Part shown: piece by piece, positions 1 through 27,092 of the stretch | Numbering within the stretch: the stretch's first letter is position 1 | Layout: each line of letters starts with the position of its first letter | DNA from: Centroberyx gerrardi | Lineage: Eukaryota > Chordata > Actinopteri > Beryciformes > Berycidae | Direction: 5' to 3' | DNA: 64,000 nucleotides | Assembly: GCF_048128805.1 (NCBI RefSeq) | Contig: NC_136002.1 | Coordinates: 29,482,476 to 29,546,475 of the forward strand | The notes under the pieces: model-generated | The model's database searches: none | Seen by the model: only the letters and a program-made list of their open reading frames with translations | What the model was told of the DNA's origin: nothing | Made by a program: the position numbers and the translations under genes

Positions 1-49
1 CCTCCCTCCCTCCCTCCCTCTCCCCCTCTCTCTCTTTCTCTCTCCCCCT

Positions 50-90
<41 letters not shown>

Positions 91-316
91 CCTCTCTCTC
101 TCTTTCTCTCTCCCCCTCTCTCCTCTCTCTCTCTCTCCCTCCCTCCCTCTCTCTCTCTCCCCCTCTCTCTTTCTCTCTCCCCCCTCTCTCTCCCCCCCTC
201 TCTCTCTCCCTCTCTCTCTCTCTCTCCTCCTCTCTCTCTCTCTTCTCTCCTCTGTCTTCTCTCTCTATCTCTCTGTCTCCTCTCTCTCTCTCTGTCTCCT
301 CTCTCTCTCTCTCTCT

Positions 317-356
<40 letters not shown>

Positions 357-386
357 GTCTCTGTCTGTCTCCTCTCTCTCTCTCTC

Positions 387-435
<49 letters not shown>

Positions 436-436
436 G
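1..436. repeat. (CT)n / CCCT pyrimidine tract in the last ercc2 intron
   Basis: Over 400 bases of almost pure C/T with short CTCT, CCCT and CTGT sub-blocks, running directly into the acceptor at 435-436. It acts as, or completely overlaps, the polypyrimidine tract of the last ercc2 exon. The left end is outside the window. Confidence 0.95.
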
Positions 437-529
437 GAGGACCAGCTCGGTCTCTCTCTGCTGACTCTGGAGCAGCTGGAGTCGGAGGAGATGCTGAAGA
501 AAATCACTCAGATCGCTCATCAGTCCTGA
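437..529 (+). CDS. ercc2: ERCC2/XPD TFIIH helicase, last coding exon (3' partial gene)
   Basis: XPD is the 5'-3' DNA helicase of TFIIH, acting in nucleotide excision repair and transcription in the nucleus. Only the final exon lies in the window. The acceptor is the end of a very long CT tract (CTCTGCAG, last base 436) and the frame runs 30 codons to TGA at 527-529. The peptide begins EDQLGLSLLTLEQLESEE and ends KKITQIAHQS, which matches the XPD C-terminus as I remember it (human ends in a very similar EDQLGLSLL..LEQLESEE..LK.I.QIA segment). The call is supported by the neighbour klc3 in the human-like order. The rest of the gene lies to the left of the window. Confidence 0.94.
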   Translation, partial: EDQLGLSLLTLEQLESEEMLKKITQIAHQS

Positions 530-755
530 AGGTGACATACGTACGCACCCGATAATGTCATCGCCATGACGACGCTGCTGCCATGACGTCATCACTGCCG
601 AGGCACACAGTGAACAGAACTGGGTCAAATAATAGACGCGACTCCTAGTGTTTGTTTTAACCTGCTGGGAGAGCCAGACGGGTGGGGTTTACCGCATCAG
701 GACAATGCAGTTAGAGTTAGAGAAGTTGTCAATAAAAACAAACCATGAGAAGTAT
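530..755 (+). other. ercc2: ercc2 3'UTR and poly(A) signal
   Basis: Non-coding sequence follows the ercc2 stop. A consensus AATAAA lies at 731-736, so cleavage is expected about 15-25 bases later. The end position is inferred from the signal; no transcript data are available here. Confidence 0.6.
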
Positions 756-3060
756 TTGAAAATACAATTTGACCCAGATCTGGTGGGTAAAATAATAATT
801 TCTGACTGGATGACTACCGGCCAAACATCAGCAGAGGCCTGAGCTGCAGAACAGCCAATCAGATTTCAGTATTTCAAATAACTCTCACACTGAGTGTACA
901 AAACTATTAGCACCACTGATCTTTCCAAGCCCCTATATGTGGCGTTCTGTCTTTCTCTCTCTGTGTGGGAGAAAACGTCGTGTCAAACCCGTGATTTGTG
1001 AATTCATTGTGAGTTCTGGCAGTTTAAGGTCGCCTTACAAACATAAATACTTTGAACTCTTAAGATCTTATATGAATCTTAAGGGTCCATTTATAAATTT
1101 CACATATGATCCACTGAGCAGCACGTTTCACTACAATTTAAACTTTTATAACTGCTTTTCACATCATTCCTACAGTCTTCTCCCACCAAAATAAAACTTA
1201 AGTGCGTGATGGCGATCACTTCAAATCACTTTTAAGTTTACAGTTTATTGATTTGGAAAAGGTCTGAAGACATGTACTATGAGACATGTACAGTTGCCAA
1301 TAAGCAACGTACGCTTAAAACATACGCTAACTTTCAAAGGAGTTTGGTGTGAGTTTGTCTCCCGTACAAAGAAAGAAAAAGAGAACAGTGCGCACCAGAC
1401 TTCGCTCTTTGCCTGACATGAACGGGCCAGATGGATCCAGATTAAAATTTTTACGTTTGTATTGATTTCTCGGGTCACGGGTCAATAAATCCACAAGCAG
1501 ATGTAGACGGGACGGGTTAAAGCAGTGTTTTTATGCAGTCTTAGGAAGGTGGTTCTTACATTTTGTATACTCGGCGTATGTATTCAGTATTACAAATCAC
1601 TCATATGCACTATGAGAGGATATGACAGAGATATCAAGAAAAGTAATGGATGGTTTCCGTTACTTAGAGATAGCTGAACTTTTACTTTACGTTAAGCTCC
1701 TAAACAGGATGCACCATTTTCAGCACGAGCTTGTTTAGTTCGGGACAACATACATCTGTGTTGCTTTTCAATCTATCACTCTATTACTCTATTGATAACA
1801 GTAACATGAAATAATAGTAACATGCATATCGCTATTGTCCGGTGAAAACCTTGTATCTCCAGAACGTTAACTTTCCAGGACCAAAGAAAAACAGCCTTGT
1901 GTTTAGGTGATGTATTTTTCAGTTCATGCTGTGGGCTGTGAAATGTTTTCATAAACCCAGGGATAATCCCAAGGTTCCCAACGACGATATGTTTTGTCCC
2001 AAACGAAACGAGGCAGGCAGATGGATTAAAGATGCCACATCCTTTTTAAGAGCATCAGTTGGTCAACTTGTTGCAGTAACTACAGAAATATTATTCTATC
2101 TATGGGAGTAACCATGGTCCAATGTAGTGTCTGTCATACAGACAAGACTACTGTTATGTTTCTTTTGCTACTACGACTGTACATAGTTACTTTTTAATAA
2201 TGAAAGTGAATATTTGTGTATCTGTTTTTCAGCCAGGAAGTTGGAATATAAATGCTTGTTTGTACTTTACTGTTGACTTGCGTTGTTTCTTCTTGAAAAA
2301 TGTTTTCATCTTAATGAGATTTGCTTATAGTGTCTGATAAAAATGTACCATATTGATACGATTATGCAGAGTAGCCTGCAAAGGCCAGCACAGAAAACAC
2401 AAACCAATATATCAGGATACTGGCCTTTCAATAAAAATGTGATATCAGCCGGACAGTGTTGCCCACTGCTGCTGCGATGGAGCTGAGGTGACTTTCAGGG
2501 TTCCTCCACACGTCTAACGTCCTTCCACTAAGTCTGGAAATGTAATGGAAAAAGAATTTGAGTGTATTCCAGGTCTTGAAAAGTTTGGAAATTGCACAAA
2601 AAAGTTTGGAAAATTATGGAAAAATATTGTAATAATGTCCAAATGTACATACAACTACACAGAATTTCATCACTCTGGGTTTCAGTGGAGAGTTTTAGTG
2701 TCCCATGATGGTCTAAATGCTGTTTCAGAGGCTTTTACACCTTGACAAGAGGAACATTCTGGGGAAAACACTGAATACTTGTAAGTTTTGGGATTTTTTT
2801 TTGGCTTGAAAATTGAGAAATGATGTATAAATATTATTATAGCTTCAATCCGATCTGAAAATATCATTATCGGCGTTCAAAAACCCTAACGGACACCAAA
2901 CACAACAGCCAGCTGCATGCAAAACAACATTCCCACGTTCAGTTATCAGTTATCAGTGTTGCTGCTTGTGTGTTCAACACTGACACTTGTAGGTAGAAGT
3001 TGAATAGAAAGCGGAAGACAAACAGTAGACAGAAGTAGAGACCGGCTGGTTTTAGAGTCT
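756..3060. other. ercc2-klc3 intergenic region, AT-rich, with dispersed repeat pieces
   Basis: No gene is recognised. Two parts are related to sequences elsewhere in the window: about 1838-2000 resembles 22590-22740 (shared phrases such as aacagccttg and tgcatttttcag), and about 2655-2885 resembles 59550-59730 (shared gagagttttagtgtc and gatggtctaaatgctg). These are probably old interspersed elements. The remainder is unremarkable AT-rich sequence. Confidence 0.6.
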
Positions 3061-5193
3061 TAAGGTACTTTTATTTTACATTTCAGCTCAAGTTTCCAGA
3101 TATAAAACACAAACATTCATATTTTCCATAACAAACACAGCATCAGAAGAGATGAGATACTCATCAGTTTCTACATAAATAAAGAATTTTTTTTTTTTGT
3201 TTTCTTTTTTCTTTCCAGTCGGTGTGTAACATTCACATGGGAGCTTGGCTAGGCCGGTAACAGACTCTAGTCCCTACAGTACCTGCTACAGTGCGATTTA
3301 CAGCCCTTCCAACAAACAGCAGTAATATATTCTACCACAGCAAATGTACAGTCAGTAGTCGTCCATCATGGAAAAATAGGATTTGTGTTTGCAGGGGCGC
3401 TGCTAGTCTGAGGTGGGGCGGGGGGGGGCTGAGATTTCCCAGCAGCGCCTCTGTCTCTCTGTTTGCTTCCACATCTTGCTCTTATTAAAAGGTCCTGAGA
3501 GTCAATATATATATTTAGATAGAATTATAGTCATTTAGTGCTCTAACAGTGCCTGTGTGTTCAAATAAAATGGAAGTAGTGATGAGTTTTTGTTCAATCA
3601 GGCACTCGATAATAACTTCGGGGTAACAGGATAGCTTCCAAAATGTAGTATTTAGTATAGCTTATGTTAAAAATGCACAATGCAACAGATATAAACGGCT
3701 GAATGTCGTACAGTGCACAGTGTTTATATTTCACGATATTCATGCGCCACATCATTTTTTTTTCTCAGAGTGAAGAGGCTCGTCTCTCCAGCTCAAGGCC
3801 GCATCGGAGAGACGGATCGAGTTCAGATCAAGTCGTTTCACAGAGAACGATCGATCAATCAACAGATCAATAGCATAGAGAACGTAACTGTAACCTTTCT
3901 GACAGCTGGTTTAATATGGAGACTTGCAACGACTTCTGGATGAGGAAAAGGAGCATTATTGTTGCGATGAAAACATCCAAACTCATAATTTAGACACATT
4001 AGTAAACAATGGAAGATTTCTTTTATAAAACGCTGATTATCCATCTTGCAAAATATAACCTGAAATTCATCCTTCAGTACCTCTAAAAAGTTCAGTCTGT
4101 GCAAGTGGATTCATCTTCAAGTCCACTATCCTTTAAAAAGTAGCATGATTTGATTCAGGTATGTGTGTTTTGTAGGTGTTGCTGTTTTTTTTTCCTTCAG
4201 AATTTGGAATGACAAACTTGGACTGCAGTGCAAAACAGCTGAAGCTGAAGTAAACACACACACATGTTTTTAGCTGGAAAACAAAGACGAAAAATACAAC
4301 AGGAATGTCATTGTCAATCATATTCTGAATTATTTTTTGATATCAATATTAACTTGATAGCTGAACTGCTCCCTCGCAAACCAAAACGTAACAAAAGTTA
4401 CATTTCAACGAACATCTCAAAATTTGATCAATGTGCAAGAAAACACGGACAACCAGAGCAGAAGAGCTGAACCTTCTTCATCCCTGTGATTCTCAACAAG
4501 AGAAGTCGTGAAATTAGTGTCAAAAATATCAGATAATCTTCAAAATCGATCTGCCTGGAGTGAAAGAATCTGTAGAAAATAAATCACTCCAGGCATTTAG
4601 TAAACTACCTGAGAAAGGGAATCTCTGAAGGAACAGCGTCTTTAAAATTACAGGAGAAATCAATTTCAGATTTCTGTTACTACTTGTGTCAAATTGCAGT
4701 TGGTATTGTCTGGAATGTGCCAACAGTAAAGTAATCTGATTACTAGCACTTACAGCCTTACTTAAACATTATTTCAAGATGTGTAAAATGATGTTTGTGT
4801 CCATAATCTTACAGACAAAATGCATTGTTTATCTTTTCTTAGTAACTGTAATGGATTACAGTTTTTGGTAATCAGATTAAGATAATCCTCTTACAGTGGC
4901 TGGTCCATTCCAAAATGCATCATCCAGTTTCACTATTTTACCATCAAACTACATTTTCATGGTAGAAGTGAACCTCCGAACTGCGGCTGGTTACCTGCCA
5001 AAGGTTCCAGCCACTGTCAAACTTAACAAGCGTTAGTTACTGATCCCAGACCAGGAAGGAACGATAACAACTGTCAAGTGAACAGGACAGTTATTATCAT
5101 TATAGTCATTAATAGTGCAGTAGAAGTGTTTAAAGTAGTAATACACAAGTTTCCAGTTAGATAACTTTGCACACTATGTTTAGCTCTGTCCAC

Positions 5194-5560
5194 TAGGGCT
5201 GAACGATTTTGAAAAAATATCGAATTGCGGTTATTTTGACTGATATTGCAATTACGATATGATTTGCGATATTAGAGGGAATGATCATTTTTACATCATT
5301 ATTCTCATTTTCATTGAAAAACGTATTAAAATGATTTCGGTGTGATTTTTGCGGGGATCTGTACCAAACAAAGATGTTTTCTTAAGTCTGTAGAATATGA
5401 TGTGTAGGCCAGGACGTCTCTGCAGCACGACAGTATTTAATTTAAAATGGTATTTTGACACACATTTCGCCTTTAACAAATATTGCGCCTCCTGCGATTT
5501 GAAAATTGCAGTAGGCCATATTGCGATTTCGATAAAATTTCGATTAATTGTTCAGCTCTA
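5194..5560. mobile_element. hAT-type MITE, 367 bp, 8-bp target duplication
   Basis: The left end reads TAGGGCTGAACGATTTT and the right end reads TTGTTCAGCTCTA; these are imperfect inverted repeats. The flanks are CTGTCCAC (5186-5193) and CTGTCCAG (5561-5568), an 8-bp duplication with one mismatch, as expected for hAT elements. The interior is AT-rich with repeated gcgat/atcg motifs and no coding capacity. Confidence 0.8.
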
Positions 5561-5982
5561 CTGTCCAGTGAGGTTCAACTCAACCAATGACAGAAATGTT
5601 TGTATAAGGAAAACTCCAGTCTGCTTATAGCGACCGGAACGCTCTAAAATCCCTAAAAATAGTTCTGAAATGGACGGACTGGGTGGAGGGGAAAGCTGTA
5701 GCAGGACGCCGTCATACAGCAGGACGGATGATTGTCAGTCTGGATTTACACAGGAACAAATAATCTGACTTTTGACTCTATAGCGCAGATCTGCTCGTCT
5801 CATGGCTGCACTCTAAACAGGGACAAACCACAGTGAATATGTTTTTCCCCCTATAGAAAACAACCTATGAGAATGTGAGATCTGGGGGTTAAAATGCAGA
5901 TTTTCCTCTGTATCTTTAGTGTTTTGAGGTGCAGACAGAGGCAGGACGAGAGCGGCGGTACTTCATGTAGAAGGTGGGGGGT

Positions 5983-5985
<3 letters not shown>

Positions 5986-6023
<38 letters not shown>
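5986..6023. repeat. (GT)n microsatellite abutting the klc3 stop codon
   Basis: About 19 GT units on the plus strand, (AC)n in the klc3 sense strand, beginning immediately after the TAA at 6024-6026. It forms the very start of the 3'UTR. Confidence 0.95.
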
Positions 6024-20532
<14,509 letters not shown>

Positions 20533-20535
20533 TCA

Positions 20536-20567
20536 TGGTAGCAGAAGTACTAGTAGTAGTAGAGCTA

Positions 20568-20605
<38 letters not shown>

Positions 20606-20972
20606 TCCTAGTAGTAACAGTAGTAGTAGTAGTAGCAGTAGTAGTAATAACAGTACTAGTAGTAGTAAGAGTAGTAGTAGTAGTAGTAACAGTAGTAGTA
20701 GTAGTAGTAACAGTAGTGGTAGTAACAGCAGTAGTAGTAGTAGCAGTAGTAGTAATAACAGTACTAGTAGTGGTAGTAACATTAGTAGTAGTAGTAGTAA
20801 TAACAGTACTAGTAGTAGTAAGAGTAGTAGTAGTAGTAGTAGTAACAGTAGTAGTAGTAGTAGTAACAGTAGTGGTAGTAACAGCAGTAGTAGTAGTAAG
20901 AGTAGTAGTAGTAGTAGTAACAGTAGTAGTAACAGTAGTAGTAGTAGTTGTAACAGTAGTAGTAGTAGTAAC

Positions 20973-21003
<31 letters not shown>

Positions 21004-21846
21004 ACAGTAGTAGTAACAGTAGTAGTAGTAGTTGTAACAGTAGTAGTAGTAGTAACAGTAGTAGTAGTAGTTGTAACAGTAGTAGTAGTAGTAACAGTAG
21101 TAGTAGTAGTAGTAGTGGTAACAGTAGTAGTAGTAGTAATAGTAGTAGTAGTAGTAGTGGTAACATTAGTAGTAGTAACAGTAGTAGTAGTAGTAATAGT
21201 AGTAGTAGTAGTAGTGGTAACAGTAGTAGTAGTGGTAACAGTAGTAGTAGTAGTAATAGTAGTAGTAGTAGTAGTAGTGGTAACAGTAGTAGTAGTAACA
21301 GTAGTAGTAGTAGTAATAGTAGTAGTAGTAGTAGTGGTAACAGTAGTAGTAGTAACAGTAGTAGTAGTAGTAATAGTAGTAGTAGTAGTAGTGGTAACAG
21401 TAGTAGTAGTAACAGTAGTAGTAGTAGTAATAGTAGTAGTAGTAGTAGTGGTAACAGTAGTAGTAGTAACAGTAGTAGTAGTAGTAATAGTAGTAGTAGT
21501 AGTAGTGGTGGTAACAGTAGTAGTAGTAACAGTAGTAGTAGTAGTAATAGTAGTAGTAGTAGTAGTGGTAACAGTAGTAGTAGTAACAGTAGTAGTAGTA
21601 GTAATAGTAGTAGTAGTAGTAGTGGTAACAGTAGTAGTAGTAACAGTAGTAGTAGTAGTAATAGTAGTAGTAGTAGTAGTGGTGGTAACAGTAGTAGTAG
21701 TAACAGTAGTAGTAGTAGTAATAGTAGTAGTAGTAGTGGTGGTAACAGTAGTAGTAGTAACAGTAGTAGTAGTAGTAATAGTAGTAGTAGTAGTAGTGGT
21801 AACAGTAGTAGTAGTGGTAACAGTAGTAGTAGTAGTAGTAACAGTA
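20536..21846. repeat. (AGT)n trinucleotide array with 57-bp higher-order unit
   Basis: AGT/GTA units interrupted by AAC, AAT and GGT triplets. From about 21120 to 21800 the interruptions recur every 19 triplets (57 bp), so the array has a higher-order structure. It lies in the klc3 5' intron and stops 27 bases before the acceptor (20509-20510) of the start-codon exon. Confidence 0.97.
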
Positions 21847-23138
21847 GCTCCTGATTGGTCAAGCAAAATGTCACAAGTCTTAGTGCTGACTTTGAACATT
21901 GTAAAGGTTTTGTACCCACTAAAGGTACAAAAAATCTGAGCCTGAGTGTATTAGACTACAAAGAACGATAATGTGATGAAAAGACACCGCTGTTCATAAC
22001 CGTCTGCAACATCTAGACTGAAAAATGCATCATGGCTTTCAGCTTCCTCTTTTCCAGTCTGACTGGCAGAGTCAGACAGGAGGAAGTGAGATACAGAGAG
22101 GAAAGGCCGCATGGGGAAAAATGCAAATGCTGCATCATGCGGTACAGGCTCGCACATTCCCAAACAAAACATTTCTTTTTAGATTATCAGAATATCAGTT
22201 CTGTGAGCTTGTCATGATGTCAGAGGTTTAACACATTTGGCTGTAACTGCTGTCACGGAACTGTGTAATAGTGAGTCATTTGTTTTGCTAATAGTTCAGT
22301 TGTAACCCACAGGTAGCTGCACATGCAGGCCTTGTGTGTGTCTTTAGTGACGGACGAGGAAGAGGAAGAGGGGAAGAGGAAGATGGAGACGGATGAGGGG
22401 AAGTGAAAGATGAAGTAGACAGAATGAGGTTTAGACCTGCACAAGGCTTGGTGGTGTAAACTTGAGGTTCCATATTATTATTACTTATAAAATGATTATT
22501 TATTATACCTAGATTGATAGTTATGAATATTCTATTTGTGTTTTTATTTATTCATGCATGTATTTATTGTAACTCCTCCTCAGTATCATCACTGTTAACC
22601 TCCAAAAAAACAGCCTTCAAAATGTAAACTTTTCAGGAACTAAGAAGGAACAGCCTTGTTTTCAGCTTGATGACGATGCATTTTTCAGTCTATAATATTA
22701 TGGGCTTTGAAAGGTTTTCAGCCTGATGACGTTGCATTTTTCACATTATCCTGCTGGTTCAGAAAGACTTTCATCAGCCAAAGAGGTCAGATGATTTCCT
22801 CAACTCACACAGCGGCATTTAATCCTTCAACTGGAGTGAAAACATGAAAATCAACTAAATTGGAGTTACAAGGTTTTCACACAACAACATGATCTTTCTT
22901 TTGTTGTAATTATTTGTTAAATATCATCTTCACTACTCACAGTTTGGACTATTCTTATCTCTCTCCTATTCTCTGCCGGTGCACTGAAGTTTCATTGAAC
23001 CTAACTGCTATTAATGTTATAAAATATGTTCTACTGAGTAATGTAGTGCGTTAAATTACCGTTTGGTGGAGGCTTTAACCTGTAAGCAGCAGTCAGAGTT
23101 ACGGGTTCAATCCTCCCCATGTTAACAATGAGTGGAAG

Positions 23139-23410
23139 TAGAGCTGGAACTATTAGTCGATTAATCGATTGACAGAAACTTAATCGATTATCATTTTGAT
23201 AATCGATTAATCGTTTTAGTCATTTATCAAGTGAAAACACCAGACAGTTGATGGTTACAGCTTCACAAATGCTCAGATTTGCTGCTTTTCTCCGTTTCAT
23301 CTCATTATTAAATGAATATTTTGGGTTTAACTTTAAGAATCACTTTGGGCTCTGGGAACTTGGCATTTGTCATTATTTTTGACATTTTATAGACTAAATG
23401 ATTAATTTTC
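23139..23410. mobile_element. hAT MITE, partial, related to 17628-17995
   Basis: Begins TAGAGCTGGAACTATTAGTCG and shares gctgcttttctc, aatattttgggttt, aatcactttgggctctggg and gacattttatagacta with the 17628 copy. A clear right terminus is not found. Confidence 0.7.
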
Positions 23411-24335
23411 AAGTGAAAAAATTTACTCTAATTCATATTTGCACCCATACTGAATCATTTCTATTTTAAAAGCCAGGCTGCTGAATATACTGCACAGTAA
23501 TTGCAGTGTAAATGCTGTAATTTGCTGCTGTAAAAAAGACAGCAGCTGTGTTGTCGCTCTGCTTACTCATTTCTTTGGTGAGTAAACTGGGGAAAAGTTA
23601 AACATCCTAATAAAACAATAAAACAATAAGTAAGAGTAGTAATACAGCTGGTAAATGAGGCGTGACTCTCCACTTCTGCTACAGAACTCACTGACTGAAA
23701 GAGAATATGTAATCTATTATTCCTTTTTAAGTGACTTCATGTGAAACACTGCAGCATGGAGAGACACACACAAGACAAACTGGGCCAGACTGTCATGATG
23801 GTTCTGTGGTTTGAGGCAGATACTCAATACGTTTAACCTCACTGCATTTCTGTGGATGACCTCATCCTTTTTCATCCAACCAGTTTCACCATTTCACCGG
23901 CCCAGCCTCGCCCTCAGGCCCAACAACACACTGCACTGGTCCCATACTGGAAGAATACAGTTCACAAATACTCCAGAATACATTTAGAAATAGCTTATGT
24001 TTACAAATATACAAAAATTGGCCAAAAACTGTATTTGCATATGTAGATGATGGACATTTGAAAGTTTGAGTGGCCAAAATATATTTTGGACATACAGTAC
24101 TTGCAGTTATACTTTATGTTGTCGACACTGCAGAGGGAAAAAATAGATTACAAATGAAAGTCATCTGCGTGTACAAATACATTGTTTTTTGCACACTCTC
24201 TGAGTATGTTTTAAAACATATCTGCATGAGTATGAAGTATATGTGAAATGTATTTTTGCAGTATGGGTTATCACACTCAGGAACACCTAAGGGAACATGA
24301 TGAATATGAATATGATAGAAAATATGAATATTTCT

Positions 24336-24670
24336 GGTAACACTTTAGATTAGGGAACACACATTAACTATTAACTATGGCTTTTCCCCTCAATAGTTTA
24401 ATAATTAATCTCAATAATATGTGATACTCGCAATTTATAAGCCCCATACTGAGCAAAGCAAAGTCCAATTCATGTGACAACTTCCTTACTGACTGACTGA
24501 TATAAACAGGAATTAGGAGGCTGAGGGGAAACCCAGAGTTAGAATACGATGCAGTGCAGAATAAGTGGTTTATAATGACTAATAATGAACCAATACACTA
24601 CTACATGCATGTTAATGAGTAATTTATTAATAGTTAATATGTGTTCCCTTCCCTAATCTAAAGTGTTACC
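24336..24670. mobile_element. hAT-type MITE, 335 bp, perfect 8-bp target duplication
   Basis: Terminal inverted repeats of about 27 bases start GGTAACACTTTAGATTAGGG and mirror at the right end (CTAATCTAAAGTGTTACC). The flanks are identical: ATATTTCT at 24328-24335 and 24671-24678. No coding capacity. Ends of this type (TAAAGTGTTACC) also occur at about 37572-37584. Confidence 0.9.
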
Positions 24671-25470
24671 ATATTTCTTAGTGCCGCAGCCTTCACTGGC
24701 CTAACCTTCAGTATAATGAATGGCAGCTGGGCCTGATACAGCCGTTTATTTATTATTATAAACAAAACAGCTGCGTTTGGACTGTGGCTTCTTCCCGCAG
24801 CCTTACAGTGAGGTAAATATGAAATTAAAATATGTAAATGTGTGAAGCACAGGCAGACCGTAGCAGGCCTGTAACTTCATAATAACACCGGACTGTCAAC
24901 AGAGTCTCCATGCGCTTTGTTTATAGTGGGCGGCGCAACAGGCCCGCAGCCCGTCTGCTGCAGCCAGCCACCCGGACGGGACGGGACGGCACGGGACGGG
25001 ACGGGAAGGGAAGACACACTTTCATTCAGTTTAAAACACAAAGTAAACCTCACTGCTGCCAGACAGAGGGTTGTGTAGAAGGAAAGCAAATAAGGAAACA
25101 TTTTGTTGATTTTTGTCCAGATTAACATCGCAGTGACTGAGTGAAACGTCACACTGTGGAAGCTACCAGACACATGCGTTGCCCTGTTGGTGATAATCAC
25201 GCAGAGAAGCGATAATAACATGATGAAGAAACACACAGACAGGTTTGATGTCGACACCCACATAAACAAAAAGTTATTTATAGCCTACCTGCTAAATCCA
25301 GGCTCCTGGCTGCTTTCGACCTCTTTTATCCACTGTGTTTTATTTTTTTTAATTCAGAGTTTCGGACGGAGGGTCCAGTCAGACACGGCGGGACATTTCC
25401 CCTCACAGAATCCGCTATTTGTGCCTGAGAACAGCGGAGGGAAGGTGAACTAAAGTGGTAAATCATTCAC

Positions 25471-25550
25471 CTGCTGCCTCCGCGGCTCGGACAGTTCCTG
25501 TCATCGGAGCTTCACCAGCGTCAAGATAGCCGCGATTAGAAACACGACTT
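25471..25550 (-). other. klc3: Candidate klc3 non-coding first exon with ETS-type promoter
   Basis: On the minus strand a CpG-containing stretch ends in a good donor, GGCAGCAG then GTGAATG (last exon base 25471). An ETS-type CCGGAAGT lies at 25547-25554 near the presumed start. Its distance and orientation fit a 5'UTR exon spliced to the acceptor at 20509-20510 ahead of the start codon. Inferred, with no transcript evidence; compare the alternative at 26212. Confidence 0.5.
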
Positions 25551-26211
25551 CCGGTTGTGACTTTCAAAATAAACGCCCCATTGTGAGCTGCTTTGATAAA
25601 TATTAGATTTTACCCTTAGATTTACTTATTTATTTGAATTTAAAGTCTCATGATGGCAATTTTTTCAGCAGGCATCAGGACATAAGCTGACCATGCACCA
25701 TAAGGATACTCCTCTGCATTTTTATTTTTACATTTTCTACTGATAATATGAAAAGTTGAATTTACCACCGATTGGGGTTTCTTTGTGTTTTGTTTGACCA
25801 CAGCAGACAGCTGTGACTGCTCGCAGAAGACTGCTCTGCTGTGATGGAGGCAGAGGAGCCAATCAGCTGCATGTGTCACACCAAACCCTGCCTCCTCGTC
25901 ATTATCAGTCAACAGTCGAGGTCATACACGCTCCTTTAAAAAGTTCAACTTTTCTCAACTTTAGAGTGAGGTCTGCTCTGACTTAAAAGATGCAATATGC
26001 AGCACTTCTTCCAAAGCTTCTGCTTCTGCTATTTAATGCATCGATTCCATTGAACAATTTGATAGAGTCTGTTCTGTACACTCCAATACTTTTCCAGACT
26101 TTTCCCAAGTCATACATTTTACGCTTTTATTCTGAAGGCAAAATCAGCCCGACATCCGGTATTATTCTGGCTGTCCCTGCCTTGGCTTGACGCTGCCGCC
26201 GAGGAGCTTAC

Positions 26212-26300
26212 CTGATCCTTCCCTTCCCACCATGCACCGCGGCACCGGGCTGGCCGGGGTGGCCATCTATCTGCCGGTGTGATGAACTGCGGACAGTCGG
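26212..26300 (-). other. klc3: Alternative candidate klc3 5'UTR exon in CpG-rich sequence
   Basis: A minus-strand GC-rich block (GCCGCCGAC...CCCGGCCAGCCCGG) ends in GGATCAG then GTAAGC, a strong donor with last exon base 26212. It could be an alternative first exon for klc3 or an antisense transcript start. No start codon in frame with klc3 is seen in it. Confidence 0.4.
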
Positions 26301-26407
26301 CGGCGGATTAGAAACAGTTTGGTCTGGAGCCTCGTGCTCCAAACTAACAGAGAGGGAGCTGTTCACCAAAGTCTCTATTTTATTTTCCCCTCAGAATAAA
26401 CTGCAAC

Positions 26408-26458
26408 ATTCTCTTCTCTTCTCTTCTCTTCTCTTCTCTTCTCTTCTCTTCTCTTCTC
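26408..26458. repeat. (CTTCT)n pentanucleotide microsatellite
   Basis: About ten perfect 5-bp units on the plus strand. Confidence 0.97.
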
Positions 26459-26590
26459 GAGGGCTTGGGTTAGGGAACAATGACGTAATGTAATGTATAA
26501 GTGAACATATGGCAGCTATTTATGCATTAAACAAAACAATGCATATGGGGCAGCATGCCTATGTAGGTGACCAAGCAGATTAATAGGATG

Positions 26591-26972
26591 GTGTGTGTGT
26601 GTGTGTGTGTGTGTTTGTATACTGTCTGTTTCTTTGTTGTTGTTTCTATTGTGTTTTTTTCCCCCCTATTTTTCTATTTTCTTCTATTTTGTCTTGTTGT
26701 TGCCATGCTGCAGGATCATTTGCCCTTTTGGGACAAATAAAGTTGAACCTTGAACCTTGTTTCTGTACATCATTTATATGTGATCTGTGTTTTTCAGTGT
26801 CTTATATATCAGCTGGTGAGAGATAGATTCTCCAAACAGAGAAAAAAGCAATCATCATGAGGCAAAACTAACTTTTATTATAAATCCGCAAGGAGACAAA
26901 TCAAATTACGACCACAGTTTAGTACTCAGCTGCTCAATACTCTGCTCTTTGTCTCAGATTTGTCTCTATAGT

Positions 26973-27008
<36 letters not shown>

Positions 27009-27052
27009 CTGCTTCTGTGTGTAAGTAACCAACCAATCAGATTAATTGGGTG

Positions 27053-27092
<40 letters not shown>

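Larger units (their letters stand above)
3061..6023 (-). other. klc3: klc3 3'UTR / downstream region with candidate poly(A) signal
   Basis: Sequence downstream of the klc3 stop codon (6024-6026) on the minus strand. The clearest AATAAA on that strand is at 3070-3075, followed by a T/GT-rich stretch, so the 3'UTR may be nearly 3 kb long. It contains a (CA)n run directly after the stop and a hAT-type MITE at 5194-5560. The transcript end is inferred only; an earlier variant signal could be used. Confidence 0.4.
21850..24899. other. klc3 5' intron, AT-rich, with several MITEs
   Basis: No exon is recognised. It contains a repeat related to 1838-2000 (about 22590-22890), the partial hAT copy at 23139-23400 and the complete hAT MITE at 24336-24670. 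A tRNA-like remnant at about 23060-23125 has a B-box-like ggttcaatcc but no foldable full tRNA that I can see. Confidence 0.6.
24900..26300. promoter_or_regulatory. CpG-rich segment, likely klc3 promoter region
   Basis: This is the only CpG-dense stretch between the klc3 coding exons and the intergenic desert. It holds a short (GGGAC)n array at about 24974-25010, the ETS motif at 25547-25554, and two minus-strand donors (25471 and 26212). A TATA box is not evident. Promoter function is inferred from composition and position. Confidence 0.5.

Noticed and set aside
23060..23125. tRNA-like stretch with ggttcaatcc
   Set aside because: B-box-like only; I could not pair acceptor and anticodon stems, so it is more likely a SINE or tRNA remnant.
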